Below are positions 56,702 through 64,000 of a stretch of DNA of 64,000 nt, piece after piece. Each line of letters begins with the position of its first letter. Position 1 is the stretch's first letter. Under the pieces are notes generated by a model. That model was given only the letters and a program-made list of their open reading frames with translations. It did no database searches and was not told the origin of the DNA. The stretch comes from Streptomyces sp. CG1 (GTDB lineage: Bacteria > Actinomycetota > Actinomycetes > Streptomycetales > Streptomycetaceae). Where the stretch lies: positions 1,922,001 through 1,986,000 of the forward strand of contig NZ_CP163518.1 of assembly GCF_041080625.1 (NCBI RefSeq), read 5' to 3'. Both the position numbers and the translations under genes were made by a program.

Positions 56702-57307
56702 GTGGTGCCCACTGCAGGCCAGTCCGGGCAGGCGCCGGCCCGAAGCAAACGGGCCGACGCGGTGCGCAACCAGCAGACGCTGCTGGCCGCCGCTGCCGAG
56801 GTGTTCGTGACCTCGGGCGTCGATGCGCCGATCCGTGAGATCGCAGCCAAGGCGGGCGTCGGGTTGGGGACGATCTACCGCCACTTCCCGACGCGGGCGG
56901 ATCTCGTCGTGGCCGTCTACCGCCACCAGGTCGAGGCGTGTGCCGAGGCCGGCCCGTGCCTGCTGGCCCGTGCCGGCTCCCCGCTCGCAGCGCTGCGCCA
57001 GTGGATCGACCTCTTCGTCGACTTCCTGGTCACCAAGCACGGACTCGCCAACACGCTGCAGGCGGACAGCAGCGGCTTCACGGCACTGCACACCTACTTC
57101 GTCGACCGCCTGGAGCCCGTCTGTGCGCAGCTTCTCGATGCCGCAGTCGACGCCGGGGAAATCAGGCCGGGTACGCAGCCCTATGAGCTGATGCGCGGCA
57201 TCGGCAATCTCTGCATCGGACATGACGGCGACCCCCGCTACGATCCCCGCCGCTTGATCGACCTGCTGCTCCAGGGACTGCAGCGACCGCAGTCATCCCC
57301 ATCCTGA
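56702..57307 (+). CDS. TetR-family transcriptional regulator
   Basis: 201 residues. N-terminal HTH (about 20-65, with IREIAAKAGVGLGTIYRHFPTRADLV) typical of TetR; the remainder is a helical ligand-binding domain. GTG start at 56702 or 56705, with AGGAG upstream. Likely autoregulated and controlling the divergent hydrolase. Confidence 0.93.
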   Translation: MVPTAGQSGQAPARSKRADAVRNQQTLLAAAAEVFVTSGVDAPIREIAAKAGVGLGTIYRHFPTRADLVVAVYRHQVEACAEAGPCLLARAGSPLAALRQWIDLFVDFLVTKHGLANTLQADSSGFTALHTYFVDRLEPVCAQLLDAAVDAGEIRPGTQPYELMRGIGNLCIGHDGDPRYDPRRLIDLLLQGLQRPQSSPS

Positions 57308-57574
57308 GGACGCGGTTCCGGATGCCGGATCCTGGTGTGCCGATCCTCAACTGCGATGTGGCCGAGACGGTCGAGGTCGCGCGCGGCCACGGCGGGGGGC
57401 AAGGACCAGGATCCACGGCCAGGACATCGCCCGGCAGGACGTCCACCCTGCCGGTGCCGGTGCTTCAGGTCACTGACAGCCATCAGTCCACCGGGAACAC
57501 TCCTGGCTCGCCATTCGTCTACGTTCATGAACCGTCTACTTACTTGTAGTCACTCCTAGGAAGGCCCGGGGTCC
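57308..57574. other. Short intergenic region before the DedA operon
   Basis: 267 bases after the TetR gene. Only short non-conserved frames occur. CTAC-TTACTT-GTAG (57535-57548) just before the DedA ribosome site is a small inverted repeat that could take part in control. Confidence 0.35.
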
Positions 57575-58243
57575 ATGACCACACCGCTGCACCTCGCCTC
57601 GCAACTGGCCGTCAACGTGCTGGACGCCCGGTCGCTGCTCACCGCGTTCGGTGTCCTGGGCGTGGGCGTGGTGATGTTCGCCGAGACGGGGCTGCTGGTC
57701 GGTTTCTTCCTTCCCGGGGACTCGCTGCTGTTCACGGCGGGTCTGCTGTGCACAGGGTCGGGCGACCAGGCCGTTCACCTCTCGCTGGGGCCGTTGCTGG
57801 TCGCGGCGGCCTGCGGAGCGCTGGCCGGGGCGCAGTGCGGGTATGTGCTCGGCCGGAAGGCGGGCGGGGCGCTGCTCGCCCGCAGCCGCTCGACGCGCCT
57901 CCATGAGGGTGCGCAGCGGGCCGAGGAACTGCTGGAGCGGTACGGACACGCGAAGGCCGTGGTCCTGGCCCGCTTCGTACCAGTGGTTCGGACCGTGCTC
58001 AATCCGATGGCGGGCGCGTTCGGTGTGCCAGTCCGGACGTTCACTGTCTGGCAGGTGTTCGGTGGGCTGGTGTGGAGCCTAGGCCTCACGCTCGCCGGCT
58101 ACGCACTCGGGTCCTCTATTCCGAACGTCGACCGCTACCTGCTGCCGCTGGTCGCGTTGATCGTCCTCGTGTCGCTGATCCCTCTGCTGACCGAGGTCCT
58201 CCGCTCCCGCCGGACCGCCATGGCACGGGAGGAGCGCGGATGA
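57575..58243 (+). CDS. DedA-family membrane protein
   Basis: 222 residues with several helices and the DedA motifs: ETGLLVGFFLPGDSLLF (about 30-46), GYVLGRKAGG and RFVPVVRTVLNPMAG with the conserved Arg. Recently studied DedA proteins recycle undecaprenyl phosphate or other lipids across the membrane. Stop overlaps the PAP2 start by ATGA, supporting a joint lipid-carrier role. Confidence 0.9.
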   Translation: MTTPLHLASQLAVNVLDARSLLTAFGVLGVGVVMFAETGLLVGFFLPGDSLLFTAGLLCTGSGDQAVHLSLGPLLVAAACGALAGAQCGYVLGRKAGGALLARSRSTRLHEGAQRAEELLERYGHAKAVVLARFVPVVRTVLNPMAGAFGVPVRTFTVWQVFGGLVWSLGLTLAGYALGSSIPNVDRYLLPLVALIVLVSLIPLLTEVLRSRRTAMAREERG

Positions 58244-58881
58244 TCCTGGCCTTCGACGGGTCCTCGATCGACGGATCCGGCTACCTCGACATGGTGCGCC
58301 TGGCCCGGCACTCGCCCGGCTGGCTGGACGTTCTGGTGTCGTTCTGGTCGACGTACGGACTCGCGCTGTTCGCTGTTCTGGCGGCCTTCGGCTGGTGGCG
58401 CGCCCGGCGGGTGGGGCCTGCGGCCGCTGTGGCGGCGCTGGCGGTGCCGGTGGTCGTCATCGCCGCGTACGGCGCCGACTCCGCGCTGAAGGCGGTGGTG
58501 CGTGAGGACCGTCCGTGCCAGAGCCTGCATGTGAAGATGCTCGAGGCATGTCCAGCACCCCGCGACTGGTCCTTCCCCAGCAACCACGCGGCGATCGCGG
58601 CGGCCGCCGCGGTGGCGCTGCTGTGCGTCTCACGGCGGCTGGGGGTTGTCGGGGCCGCTGCCGCACTGGCGATGGCCGCATCCCGCGCCTGGGTCGGCGC
58701 GCATTATCCCCACGACATCGTCGCCGGGATCGCTGTCGGGGCGCTCGTCGGGCTGCTGATGATGGCTGTGGTGCGGAGACGGTCGGAAGCGCCGGCCCGG
58801 TGGATCGCTTCCGGGCGGCTGCGTGCACTGCTCATTGCTCCGCGAACCATTCGTCCGTCGCCGGCACAACACGCCGTATGA
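58240..58881 (+). CDS. PAP2-family phosphatase
   Basis: 213-residue membrane phosphatase. The three PAP2 motifs are KAVVREDRP, SFPSNHA and SRAWVGAHYPHDIVAG, with both catalytic histidines. Bacterial relatives (BcrC type) dephosphorylate undecaprenyl pyrophosphate. Translationally coupled to DedA and 21 bases before the response regulator, so it is probably one operon for envelope lipid recycling. Confidence 0.9.
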   Translation: MILAFDGSSIDGSGYLDMVRLARHSPGWLDVLVSFWSTYGLALFAVLAAFGWWRARRVGPAAAVAALAVPVVVIAAYGADSALKAVVREDRPCQSLHVKMLEACPAPRDWSFPSNHAAIAAAAAVALLCVSRRLGVVGAAAALAMAASRAWVGAHYPHDIVAGIAVGALVGLLMMAVVRRRSEAPARWIASGRLRALLIAPRTIRPSPAQHAV

Positions 58882-58902
58882 CCAAGGAACCGCTGGAAGA
58901 TC

Positions 58903-59565
58903 ATGCGTCACAAGATCCTTGTCGTCGAGGACGATCACGCTCTGCGCGATGTGCTGCGCCGCAGCCTGCTGGAAGAGGGCTTCGCACCCGTCCTCGCCGC
59001 CGACGGCGCAACAGCACTGCGGCTGGCCACCGCCGATGTCGCGGCGGCCGTCCTGGACATCGGGCTGCCCGACGCCGACGGAAGGGACGTGTGCCAGGCC
59101 ATGCGCGCCAACGGCTTCCTCGCTCCCGTGATCTTCCTGACCGCCCGGCGCCAGCTCACCGACCGGTTGTCCGGCTTCTCCGCCGGTGGTGACGACTACC
59201 TGCCCAAACCGTTCCACCTCGCCGAGCTCGCCGCACGGCTCAAAGCCGCCCTCAAACGAGCCACGCCGACTTCGACGGCCACGGTCGGGGACCTCGTCCT
59301 GGACGCGGTCGGGCACAGCGCCACCGTGCGCGGTGTCCGCATCGCCCTGACCCCGACCGAATTCCGGCTGCTCGCGCCATTGGTCGCCGCAGCCGGCTCC
59401 CATGTGCCCCGTCGCGAGCTGATCAGAGCGGCCTGGCCGGACGGCGCGCAGGTGAGTGACAACACCCTGGACCAGTACCTGACGCGGTTGCGTCGCAAGC
59501 TGCGCGAGGCCGGCAGCTCGCTGGCGATCGGCACGGCACGCGGGATCGGACACCACCTGACATGA
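58903..59565 (+). CDS. OmpR-family response regulator
   Basis: 220 residues: receiver domain with phospho-acceptor D52 (VLDIGLPDADG), Thr in LTARR and Lys in LPKPFH; C-terminal winged helix (about 125-220, LTPTEFRLL, NTLDQYLTRLRRKL). Partner kinase overlaps the stop. Likely controls the upstream DedA/PAP2 genes in response to envelope stress. Confidence 0.95.
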   Translation: MRHKILVVEDDHALRDVLRRSLLEEGFAPVLAADGATALRLATADVAAAVLDIGLPDADGRDVCQAMRANGFLAPVIFLTARRQLTDRLSGFSAGGDDYLPKPFHLAELAARLKAALKRATPTSTATVGDLVLDAVGHSATVRGVRIALTPTEFRLLAPLVAAAGSHVPRRELIRAAWPDGAQVSDNTLDQYLTRLRRKLREAGSSLAIGTARGIGHHLT

Positions 59566-60944
59566 GCCCTTACCGTGTCCTGCACCGCCTGGCGCCCAGC
59601 ACCCTGCGCGGCCGGCTCTCCCTCGTGGCACTGACCACCGCTGCCCTGCTGATGACCGTCCTGACCGTGGCGTTCAACGTCGTGATGGACCGGCATCTGC
59701 AACATCAGGCGGACGACGAACTGAGCAACAGGGCCGCCGCCGTCGCCACGACCGTCGACACCAGGGCCTCCCGAGTACGCGTCCTGGAGACTTCCAACGA
59801 CGGACTCCTCGACGCGAACGTGTGGATCTACGACGGCCCGAGGCTGCTCGAAAAGCCTCCGTCGACCATGGCCGGCAGCCCGCTGACCCAGGCAGCCGAC
59901 CGGCTGGCCGCACGGCACACGCCGGCGTGCACGACCGTCGACGGCCACGGTCACCAGCCCGTCCGCCTGTGCTCTCGGCCCCTGCACGGCCGCCACGCCG
60001 CCGCAGCGGTCGTCGCCGCCCTGGACCTGGGCCCCTACCGCAGTTCGGCCAACACCCTGCTGCTGGGGTCACTGATCCTGGACGCGGTCATGCTCGCGTG
60101 CACCTACATGCTCACGCGTCTCGCCGTCGGCCGGGCACTGCGCCCGGTGCGGACGATGACCGACCAGGCCACGCAGTGGAGTGCCGTGGGCTCCGACGAA
60201 CGCTTCGCCGCCGAGGAACACCCTGCCGAACTCGCCCGCTTGGGCGCCTCCCTGGACTCGCTCCTGGACCGCATCCGCACCGTGCTGCGCCACGAACGGC
60301 AACTCACCGGCGAGCTGTCCCACGAGCTGCGCACCCCCCTCACCCGGATCGTCATCGAACTCGACTGGTGGCGGGCGCGCCGCCGCTCGGAAGCCGAGAC
60401 GCGCGCCACCCACGAAGTGATCGCCGAGGCTGCCCAGTCGATGCGCACGATCTGCGACACGCTCCTGAACGACGCCCGCGAGAACGCGCTGAACCAGCCC
60501 ACGGCCCCCGGTACGACCGACGTCGTCCCCGTCCTCGACCGCATGATCCAGCGCCTCGACACACCCGGCGAAGTCAAGGCCGCCGTCGCGCCCGGAGTAC
60601 CGGAGCTCGAGGCAGGAGTCGCCCCCGCTCTCCTCGAACGCATCGTCAGCCCGCTGCTCGCCAACGCCGTCCGCTACGCACGCTCCGGCGTGACCGTCGC
60701 CGCAGTGCGCGTGCCCGGCGCCGTGCGTATCGACGTGGTCGACGACGGCCCAGGCGTGCCCGAGTCGTTCGTCGGCGAGCTGTTCCAGCCCGGCCGGCGC
60801 GCCGATGACGGCGACGGACACGACGGCGCGGGGCTGGGGCTGCCCCTCGCGCGACGCTTGGCCCGCGCCATCGGCGGCGACGTGTCCTACGAACCCACGC
60901 ACACCCCTGGTGCACGGTTCACGGTCAGCCTCCCTGCTGCCTGA
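59562..60944 (+). CDS. Membrane sensor histidine kinase
   Basis: 460 residues, ATGA overlap with the regulator. First helix about 22-45, an extracytoplasmic sensor region with two cysteines (about 46-160), second helix about 165-187, HAMP, H-box SHELRTPL with His 254, and an ATPase domain with DDGPGVP and GAGLGLPLARR. The canonical N-box Asn-pattern is present as LLANAVRYA. Partner of the overlapping regulator. Confidence 0.94.
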   Translation: MSPYRVLHRLAPSTLRGRLSLVALTTAALLMTVLTVAFNVVMDRHLQHQADDELSNRAAAVATTVDTRASRVRVLETSNDGLLDANVWIYDGPRLLEKPPSTMAGSPLTQAADRLAARHTPACTTVDGHGHQPVRLCSRPLHGRHAAAAVVAALDLGPYRSSANTLLLGSLILDAVMLACTYMLTRLAVGRALRPVRTMTDQATQWSAVGSDERFAAEEHPAELARLGASLDSLLDRIRTVLRHERQLTGELSHELRTPLTRIVIELDWWRARRRSEAETRATHEVIAEAAQSMRTICDTLLNDARENALNQPTAPGTTDVVPVLDRMIQRLDTPGEVKAAVAPGVPELEAGVAPALLERIVSPLLANAVRYARSGVTVAAVRVPGAVRIDVVDDGPGVPESFVGELFQPGRRADDGDGHDGAGLGLPLARRLARAIGGDVSYEPTHTPGARFTVSLPAA

Positions 60945-61002
60945 CCGGTCCCTTCAGCGCGGCAGGCCGCGGTTACGAGCAGCTCGCCGCCATTGGCGCA
61001 GC

Positions 61003-61330
61003 TCAGACCATACGTCCGCGCATCTGCTCCGGTTCGGTGACGTCCCTGCGGGTGACGGCGAGATGGACGACCAGGCCGAGGATGACCGCCAGGAACAGGA
61101 CGCTGGTCACGACCGTGCCGAGGCCCGGGCCGCCGTCGCCAGCGGGCTGGGAGAGGTAGTCGCCGATGGAGGCGACCAGCGGGCGGGTGAGCATGTAGGC
61201 GATCCAGAAGCTCCACACCGCGTCCAGACCCAGTGCGAAGTGCGCGATGGCCGGCGCGGCAATGGCCGCCGCGAACAGGACGGCGGACAGCCAGTACCGG
61301 TGCGCCTCTGGCTGACAGCTGCACCCACTT
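61003..61330 (-). pseudogene. Truncated COG4705 membrane protein (duplicate fragment)
   Basis: About 105 residues similar to the last membrane-repeat part of the intact COG4705 gene next door: FWIAYMLTRPLVASIGDYLS and GDGGPGLGTVVTSVLFLAVI align with FWLAYILTRPLGANLGDWLG and GDGGLGLGTAVTSVIFLAAI. The N-terminal repeats and the C-terminal soluble part are missing; upstream sequence is unrelated. A duplication remnant. Confidence 0.7.
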
Positions 61331-61481
61331 CGGCGGCGGCTGATCGGCAATCCCTTTCTGCCAGTTGACCGACCTGACGATCGCAGCGGTTGGTGATCCG
61401 CGAGCCGAGTGAAGTTCGAGTTCGGGATGCTGACTGCCCCGACGCAGGGGATGTGTCGGGGCGGTCCCTCGTCTCGGTTGG

Positions 61482-62828
61482 TCAGCCGAGTGAAGTGAGG
61501 AGCGTGTTGAGTGCCTTGACCTCCGTGGCCTTGTCGGGGTTCTGGGCGCGTAGTGACTTCAGGACCTGGTCGATTTCGCTGTCGAGGAAGTGCCATGACT
61601 GCTCGCTCTTGGGCTCGAGGGTGGGCTGGCCGTCGTCCCAAGCGGTCTCCAGGTCGGTCACTCGGGTGGTCGCGGCTGACTGCTTGCCCGAGTTGAGCTT
61701 TGCCAGGGTGTCAGCTGTGATCGTGCGGAACTTCGCGATCTCAGCGGGAGGGAACGGTGACGTCGCCTGCTTCGGGGTGAGGTGGGTGGTCACCGGTGCG
61801 GGGGTGTCGGACTCGCTGGCCGCGGCCGCGTGGGGCTGGTTGTGTGCCCAGACGAGAAGCGCCGCGGTGGCGACCGCTACGACGGCGTAGTAACCGAGCA
61901 TGATCCGCTCACGCGCCGGGTTCAGCGCTCGTGGGGTATGGGTCAGATCGTGGGTCTCGATGACATCGCTGCGGCTGAGCGTGAGGTACACGACCGTAGC
62001 AAGGATGGCGGCCAGGAAGATCACGCTGGTCACCGCGGTGCCGAGGCCCAGGCCGCCGTCGCCGCTGGGCGAGCCGAGCCAGTCGCCGAGGTTGGCGCCG
62101 AGCGGGCGAGTGAGGATGTAGGCCAGCCAGAAGGAGAGCACTGCGTTGGCGCCGAGGCGCCAGCCAAGGACGATCGCCACGATCAGCCCGAGAGGCAGGA
62201 GCACGGAGACGCCCGGGGTCCAGCCGGTCAGGTCCAGGGTCCAGTCGCCGGTCGCGGTGCCGAGGGCAAAGGTGACCAGGACCGCGAGCCAGTAGAAGAG
62301 TTCACGGGGACGGGTGGTGATGGTGTGGACCGACAGGGTCCGCTCGCGGGCATACCAGATCCCGAAGACGACGGCGAGGACGACGGCGAACACGCTACTG
62401 CTCAGTGCGAGGGGAACGCCCTGGCTGTCGGTGAGGATGTCGGTGTAGAGAGTGCCGGTCACACTCACCACCACGACGGTGAGCCAGTACACGAACGGGA
62501 TGTAGCGTTTGGAGCTGAGTTGCCAGCCCAAGACGCCTGCCAGAACGGCGGTGAAGATCAACGCGGTGTTGATCAGGCCGACACCGAGGTTCATGTTGAT
62601 CCAGTCGGCGAAGCTTTCGCCGACCGTCGTGCACAAGATCTTGATGATCCAGAACCAGATCGTGACCTCGGGAACCTTGTTCAGCATCTGCCTGGCAGGC
62701 GTCCGAAGACTCGCGGAGGAGCGGCGGTGGGAGGCCACCCCCGTCGGCTGCTCGCCGGCCCGCTGCTGGCCTCCTTGCTGGGTGCCCGTCCCTGGAACCA
62801 CCGGACTCTCAGACGTTTCATAGGTCAT
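61482..62828 (-). CDS. COG4705 family membrane protein
   Basis: 448 residues: polar N-terminus of about 50 residues, repeated DUF347-type membrane segments (about 55-290, including NKVPEVTIWFWIIKILCTTV and the repeated FW-AY-LTRP pattern), a last helix near 325-345, and a soluble helical C-terminal domain (about 365-448, with TDLETAWDDGQPTL and SEIDQVLKSLRAQNPD). Function unknown, often placed near two-component systems. ATG 62828 follows GGACAGC. The extra C-terminal domain may sense or bind a ligand outside. Confidence 0.8.
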   Translation of the reverse strand: MTYETSESPVVPGTGTQQGGQQRAGEQPTGVASHRRSSASLRTPARQMLNKVPEVTIWFWIIKILCTTVGESFADWINMNLGVGLINTALIFTAVLAGVLGWQLSSKRYIPFVYWLTVVVVSVTGTLYTDILTDSQGVPLALSSSVFAVVLAVVFGIWYARERTLSVHTITTRPRELFYWLAVLVTFALGTATGDWTLDLTGWTPGVSVLLPLGLIVAIVLGWRLGANAVLSFWLAYILTRPLGANLGDWLGSPSGDGGLGLGTAVTSVIFLAAILATVVYLTLSRSDVIETHDLTHTPRALNPARERIMLGYYAVVAVATAALLVWAHNQPHAAAASESDTPAPVTTHLTPKQATSPFPPAEIAKFRTITADTLAKLNSGKQSAATTRVTDLETAWDDGQPTLEPKSEQSWHFLDSEIDQVLKSLRAQNPDKATEVKALNTLLTSLG

Positions 62829-62899
62829 GCTGTCCGACTGTGCCATCGGACACCTGAACGCATCCTGACTGCCACCGTCACCCGCCCCGCTCGAAGCGA

Positions 62900-63160
62900 G
62901 TGGGGCCGCGGCGGGCCCAGTGCGGCGGGTGGGCGGCGTCATCGAGAAGCCGGCTTCGTCTTCGAAGGCGAGCCGGGCCCCGAGCACCGCCGCCGTCCTT
63001 CCACGCTCGGCCGGGTCTCCTTCACCCGGCCGGCCACAACCGCCTCGTCGCGCTCCACCGTCCGGCGGGCGGGGACCCGGCAGGACCGCCGCTGCCGTTC
63101 GAACAGGGCGGCGACGCACGACCGTTGCACCGACCGGATGCTCACCCGTTGAGCCGTCAG
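62900..63160 (-). mobile_element. IS630-family transposase remnant
   Basis: Minus-strand pieces ERDEAVVAGRVKETRPSVE and, after a frameshift near 63000, ARLAFEDEAGFSMTPPTRRT match the catalytic DDE region (FEDEAGFSMTPP) of IS630 transposases. Both ends of the gene are lost. Decayed insertion element. Confidence 0.6.
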
Positions 63161-63167
63161 CCCGCAG

Positions 63168-63201
63168 CGACACCACGCTTTCAACTTCAGTAGTGTCCTT
63201 A
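63168..63201. repeat. Degenerate repeat, copy 1
   Basis: CGACACCACGCTTTCAACTT and following CAGTA segment, matched imperfectly by the copy at 63291-63323. Both are bordered by TA, as at IS630 ends, so they may be decayed element termini. Confidence 0.4.
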
Positions 63202-63290
63202 TGAGCACTCCGGCGGCCCCTCCGGAGCGGCCGATGATCGCAACTCCCTGCCCACCCACGGACTGACCCTCTGGCCCAGTTACCTCACCG

Positions 63291-63323
63291 CGACACCATG
63301 AGTTCAAGCTCAGTAAAGTTCTA
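63291..63323. repeat. Degenerate repeat, copy 2
   Basis: CGACACCATGAGTTCAAGCT followed by CAGTA aligns with copy 1 (18 of the first 25 positions identical by eye). It lies in the region before the NRPS gene. Confidence 0.4.
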
Positions 63324-63671
63324 CGATGCGATTCCGCCGCCCGCTCCGGAAGCGCCACAGCCCCATGAAAGCTCGAAGACGAACGCGCTGACCTGCGGAA
63401 AGTCGGGTTACGAAACCGGTTACATGACTTTGGCAAGAATTCCGCAGAGAAACCGAACCGTTCTCACACCGCCTTCTTTCCAGAGCCTCGGACAACGCAC
63501 ACCCGATGAAACCAATACCCCTCGTCCTGGTTTGCAGTTCATCAATTTCAACCCATGAGTGGGTTGTGAATAAATTGCAATGGGTTGGCGAACCATCCTG
63601 TGCCGTAAGGGCATCTGACACGGTGTAAAACAACCCAAGCCCCGTCGGGGCCGAACACCAGAGGCACGACA
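63324..63671. promoter_or_regulatory. Control region of the NRPS gene with CAACCC/GGGTTG motifs
   Basis: About 350 bases, less GC-rich than the rest of the window. It holds CAACCC-ATGAGT-GGGTTG (63549-63566, inverted repeat), another GGGTTG (63582-63587) and a CAACCC (63631-63636), plus a GCCCCG-T-CGGGGC hairpin (63639-63651). These are likely binding sites for a regulator. No gene with support was seen here. Confidence 0.5.
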
Positions 63672-64000
63672 TTGTCTTCGCCCGCACTCGATGCGCCTCA
63701 CCCTCCTCACGACCCGCCCGGCGACCGGGCGCTGTTCCGTTCCGGGGCAGCTGCGTCGCCGCGCACCCTCATCGACGTCCTTCAGTCCACCGCCGCCATA
63801 CACCCGGACGCGCCCGCCCTGGACACGGGTACCGAGGTCCTGACCTACCGTGAGCTGTGTGCCGAGGCCGACCGCCGCGCACAGCAGCTCGCCCTACAGG
63901 GAATCGGCCCCGGCGACCGGGTGGGAGTCCGCATCCCGTCGGGTACCGCGGAGCTGTATCTGTCGATCCTCGCGATCCTGCGCTGCGGAGCGGCCTATGT
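63672..64000 (+). CDS. Pls/PosA-like non-ribosomal peptide synthetase, 5' end only
   Basis: First 109 codons from a TTG at 63672 (GAGG upstream), open to the window edge. The protein begins with about 30 linker residues and then an adenylation-domain start: SPRTLIDVLQSTAAIHPDAP, LTYRELCAEADRRA, GIGPGDRVGVRIPSGTAELY and ILAILRCGAAYV. This resembles the N-terminus of epsilon-poly-L-lysine synthetase and related Pls/PosA-family enzymes, remembered and not searched. The adenylation domain is near certain; the amino acid and the later membrane/C-domain part cannot be seen. Confidence 0.7.
   Translation, partial: MSSPALDAPHPPHDPPGDRALFRSGAAASPRTLIDVLQSTAAIHPDAPALDTGTEVLTYRELCAEADRRAQQLALQGIGPGDRVGVRIPSGTAELYLSILAILRCGAAY

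Noticed and set aside
63310..63687. 125-codon minus-strand ORF before the NRPS
   Set aside because: It covers the AT-richer control region, overlaps the NRPS start, and has no conserved motif or coding bias.

Overview
The window is GC-rich (strong G/C preference at third codon positions), with GTG/TTG starts, many four-base gene overlaps and typical actinomycete families: conservon genes, an F420-type PPOX protein, Streptomyces-type xylose isomerase, MHYT and DUF5709 proteins, a GAF-type regulator, and the start of a poly-lysine-synthetase-like NRPS. It is almost certainly a Streptomyces or very close relative. No tRNA, rRNA or CRISPR array was found. Remnant genes are frequent (integrase, ssuD, mltG, alpha/beta hydrolase, nucleotide-sugar dehydrogenase, COG4705 copy, IS630), which suggests a variable part of the chromosome.

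Layout. 1-5.1 kb: DEAD-box RNA helicase (cut by the window edge), cold shock protein, amidase, integrase remnant, YjbQ-type protein. 5.1-8.8 kb: sulfonate-uptake cassette headed by a leaderless small ORF with one cysteine and a hairpin, then permease, ATPase and binding lipoprotein, and a wrecked alkanesulfonate monooxygenase. 8.9-17 kb: flavin monooxygenase, MltG remnant, ABC exporter divergent from a MarR regulator with a palindrome between them, DctA-type symporter, secreted PNGase A-like protein, L,D-transpeptidase-like lipoprotein. 17-26.5 kb: heterodimeric ABC exporter with one consensus ATP site, DUF5709 protein, zinc-independent L31, membrane hydrolase, Ski2-like DUF3516 helicase, acyl-CoA thioesterase II. 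26.5-33.8 kb: a DUF6397-like protein, an orphan roadblock protein, F420/PPOX protein, then a conservon (cvnD, C, B, A on the minus strand) preceded by an MHYT membrane sensor. 33.9-38.6 kb: methyltransferase, broken hydrolase with a truncated PadR regulator, MpaB-type oxygenase and hypothetical proteins. 38.8-43 kb: SNF2 helicase overlapping a SWIM zinc-finger gene. 43-47.2 kb: xylA divergent from xylB and a ROK repressor, then a (GGGCT)13 tandem repeat. 47.4-53.9 kb: APC permease, acetamidase/formamidase, Tat-exported amidase, GAF-domain activator, aldehyde dehydrogenase with a strong terminator. 54-57.3 kb: gene debris, then a hydrolase/TetR divergent pair with a palindromic operator. 57.5-62.8 kb: DedA, PAP2 phosphatase and a two-component system in one tight run, then a COG4705 membrane protein and a truncated copy. 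62.9-64 kb: IS630 remnant, a regulatory region with repeated CAACCC/GGGTTG motifs, and the 5' end of a Pls/PosA-like NRPS that runs out of the window.

Working together: the sulfonate genes form a transport unit probably controlled by cysteine/sulfur status through the leader peptide. MHYT plus CvnABCD looks like a membrane-sensing G-protein system. xylA/xylB/ROK is a catabolic switch. The GAF activator and aldehyde dehydrogenase form a regulator-target pair. DedA, PAP2 and the two-component system look like an undecaprenyl-phosphate recycling or envelope-stress unit, and its nearness to a polycation-type synthetase makes self-protection a reasonable hypothesis.
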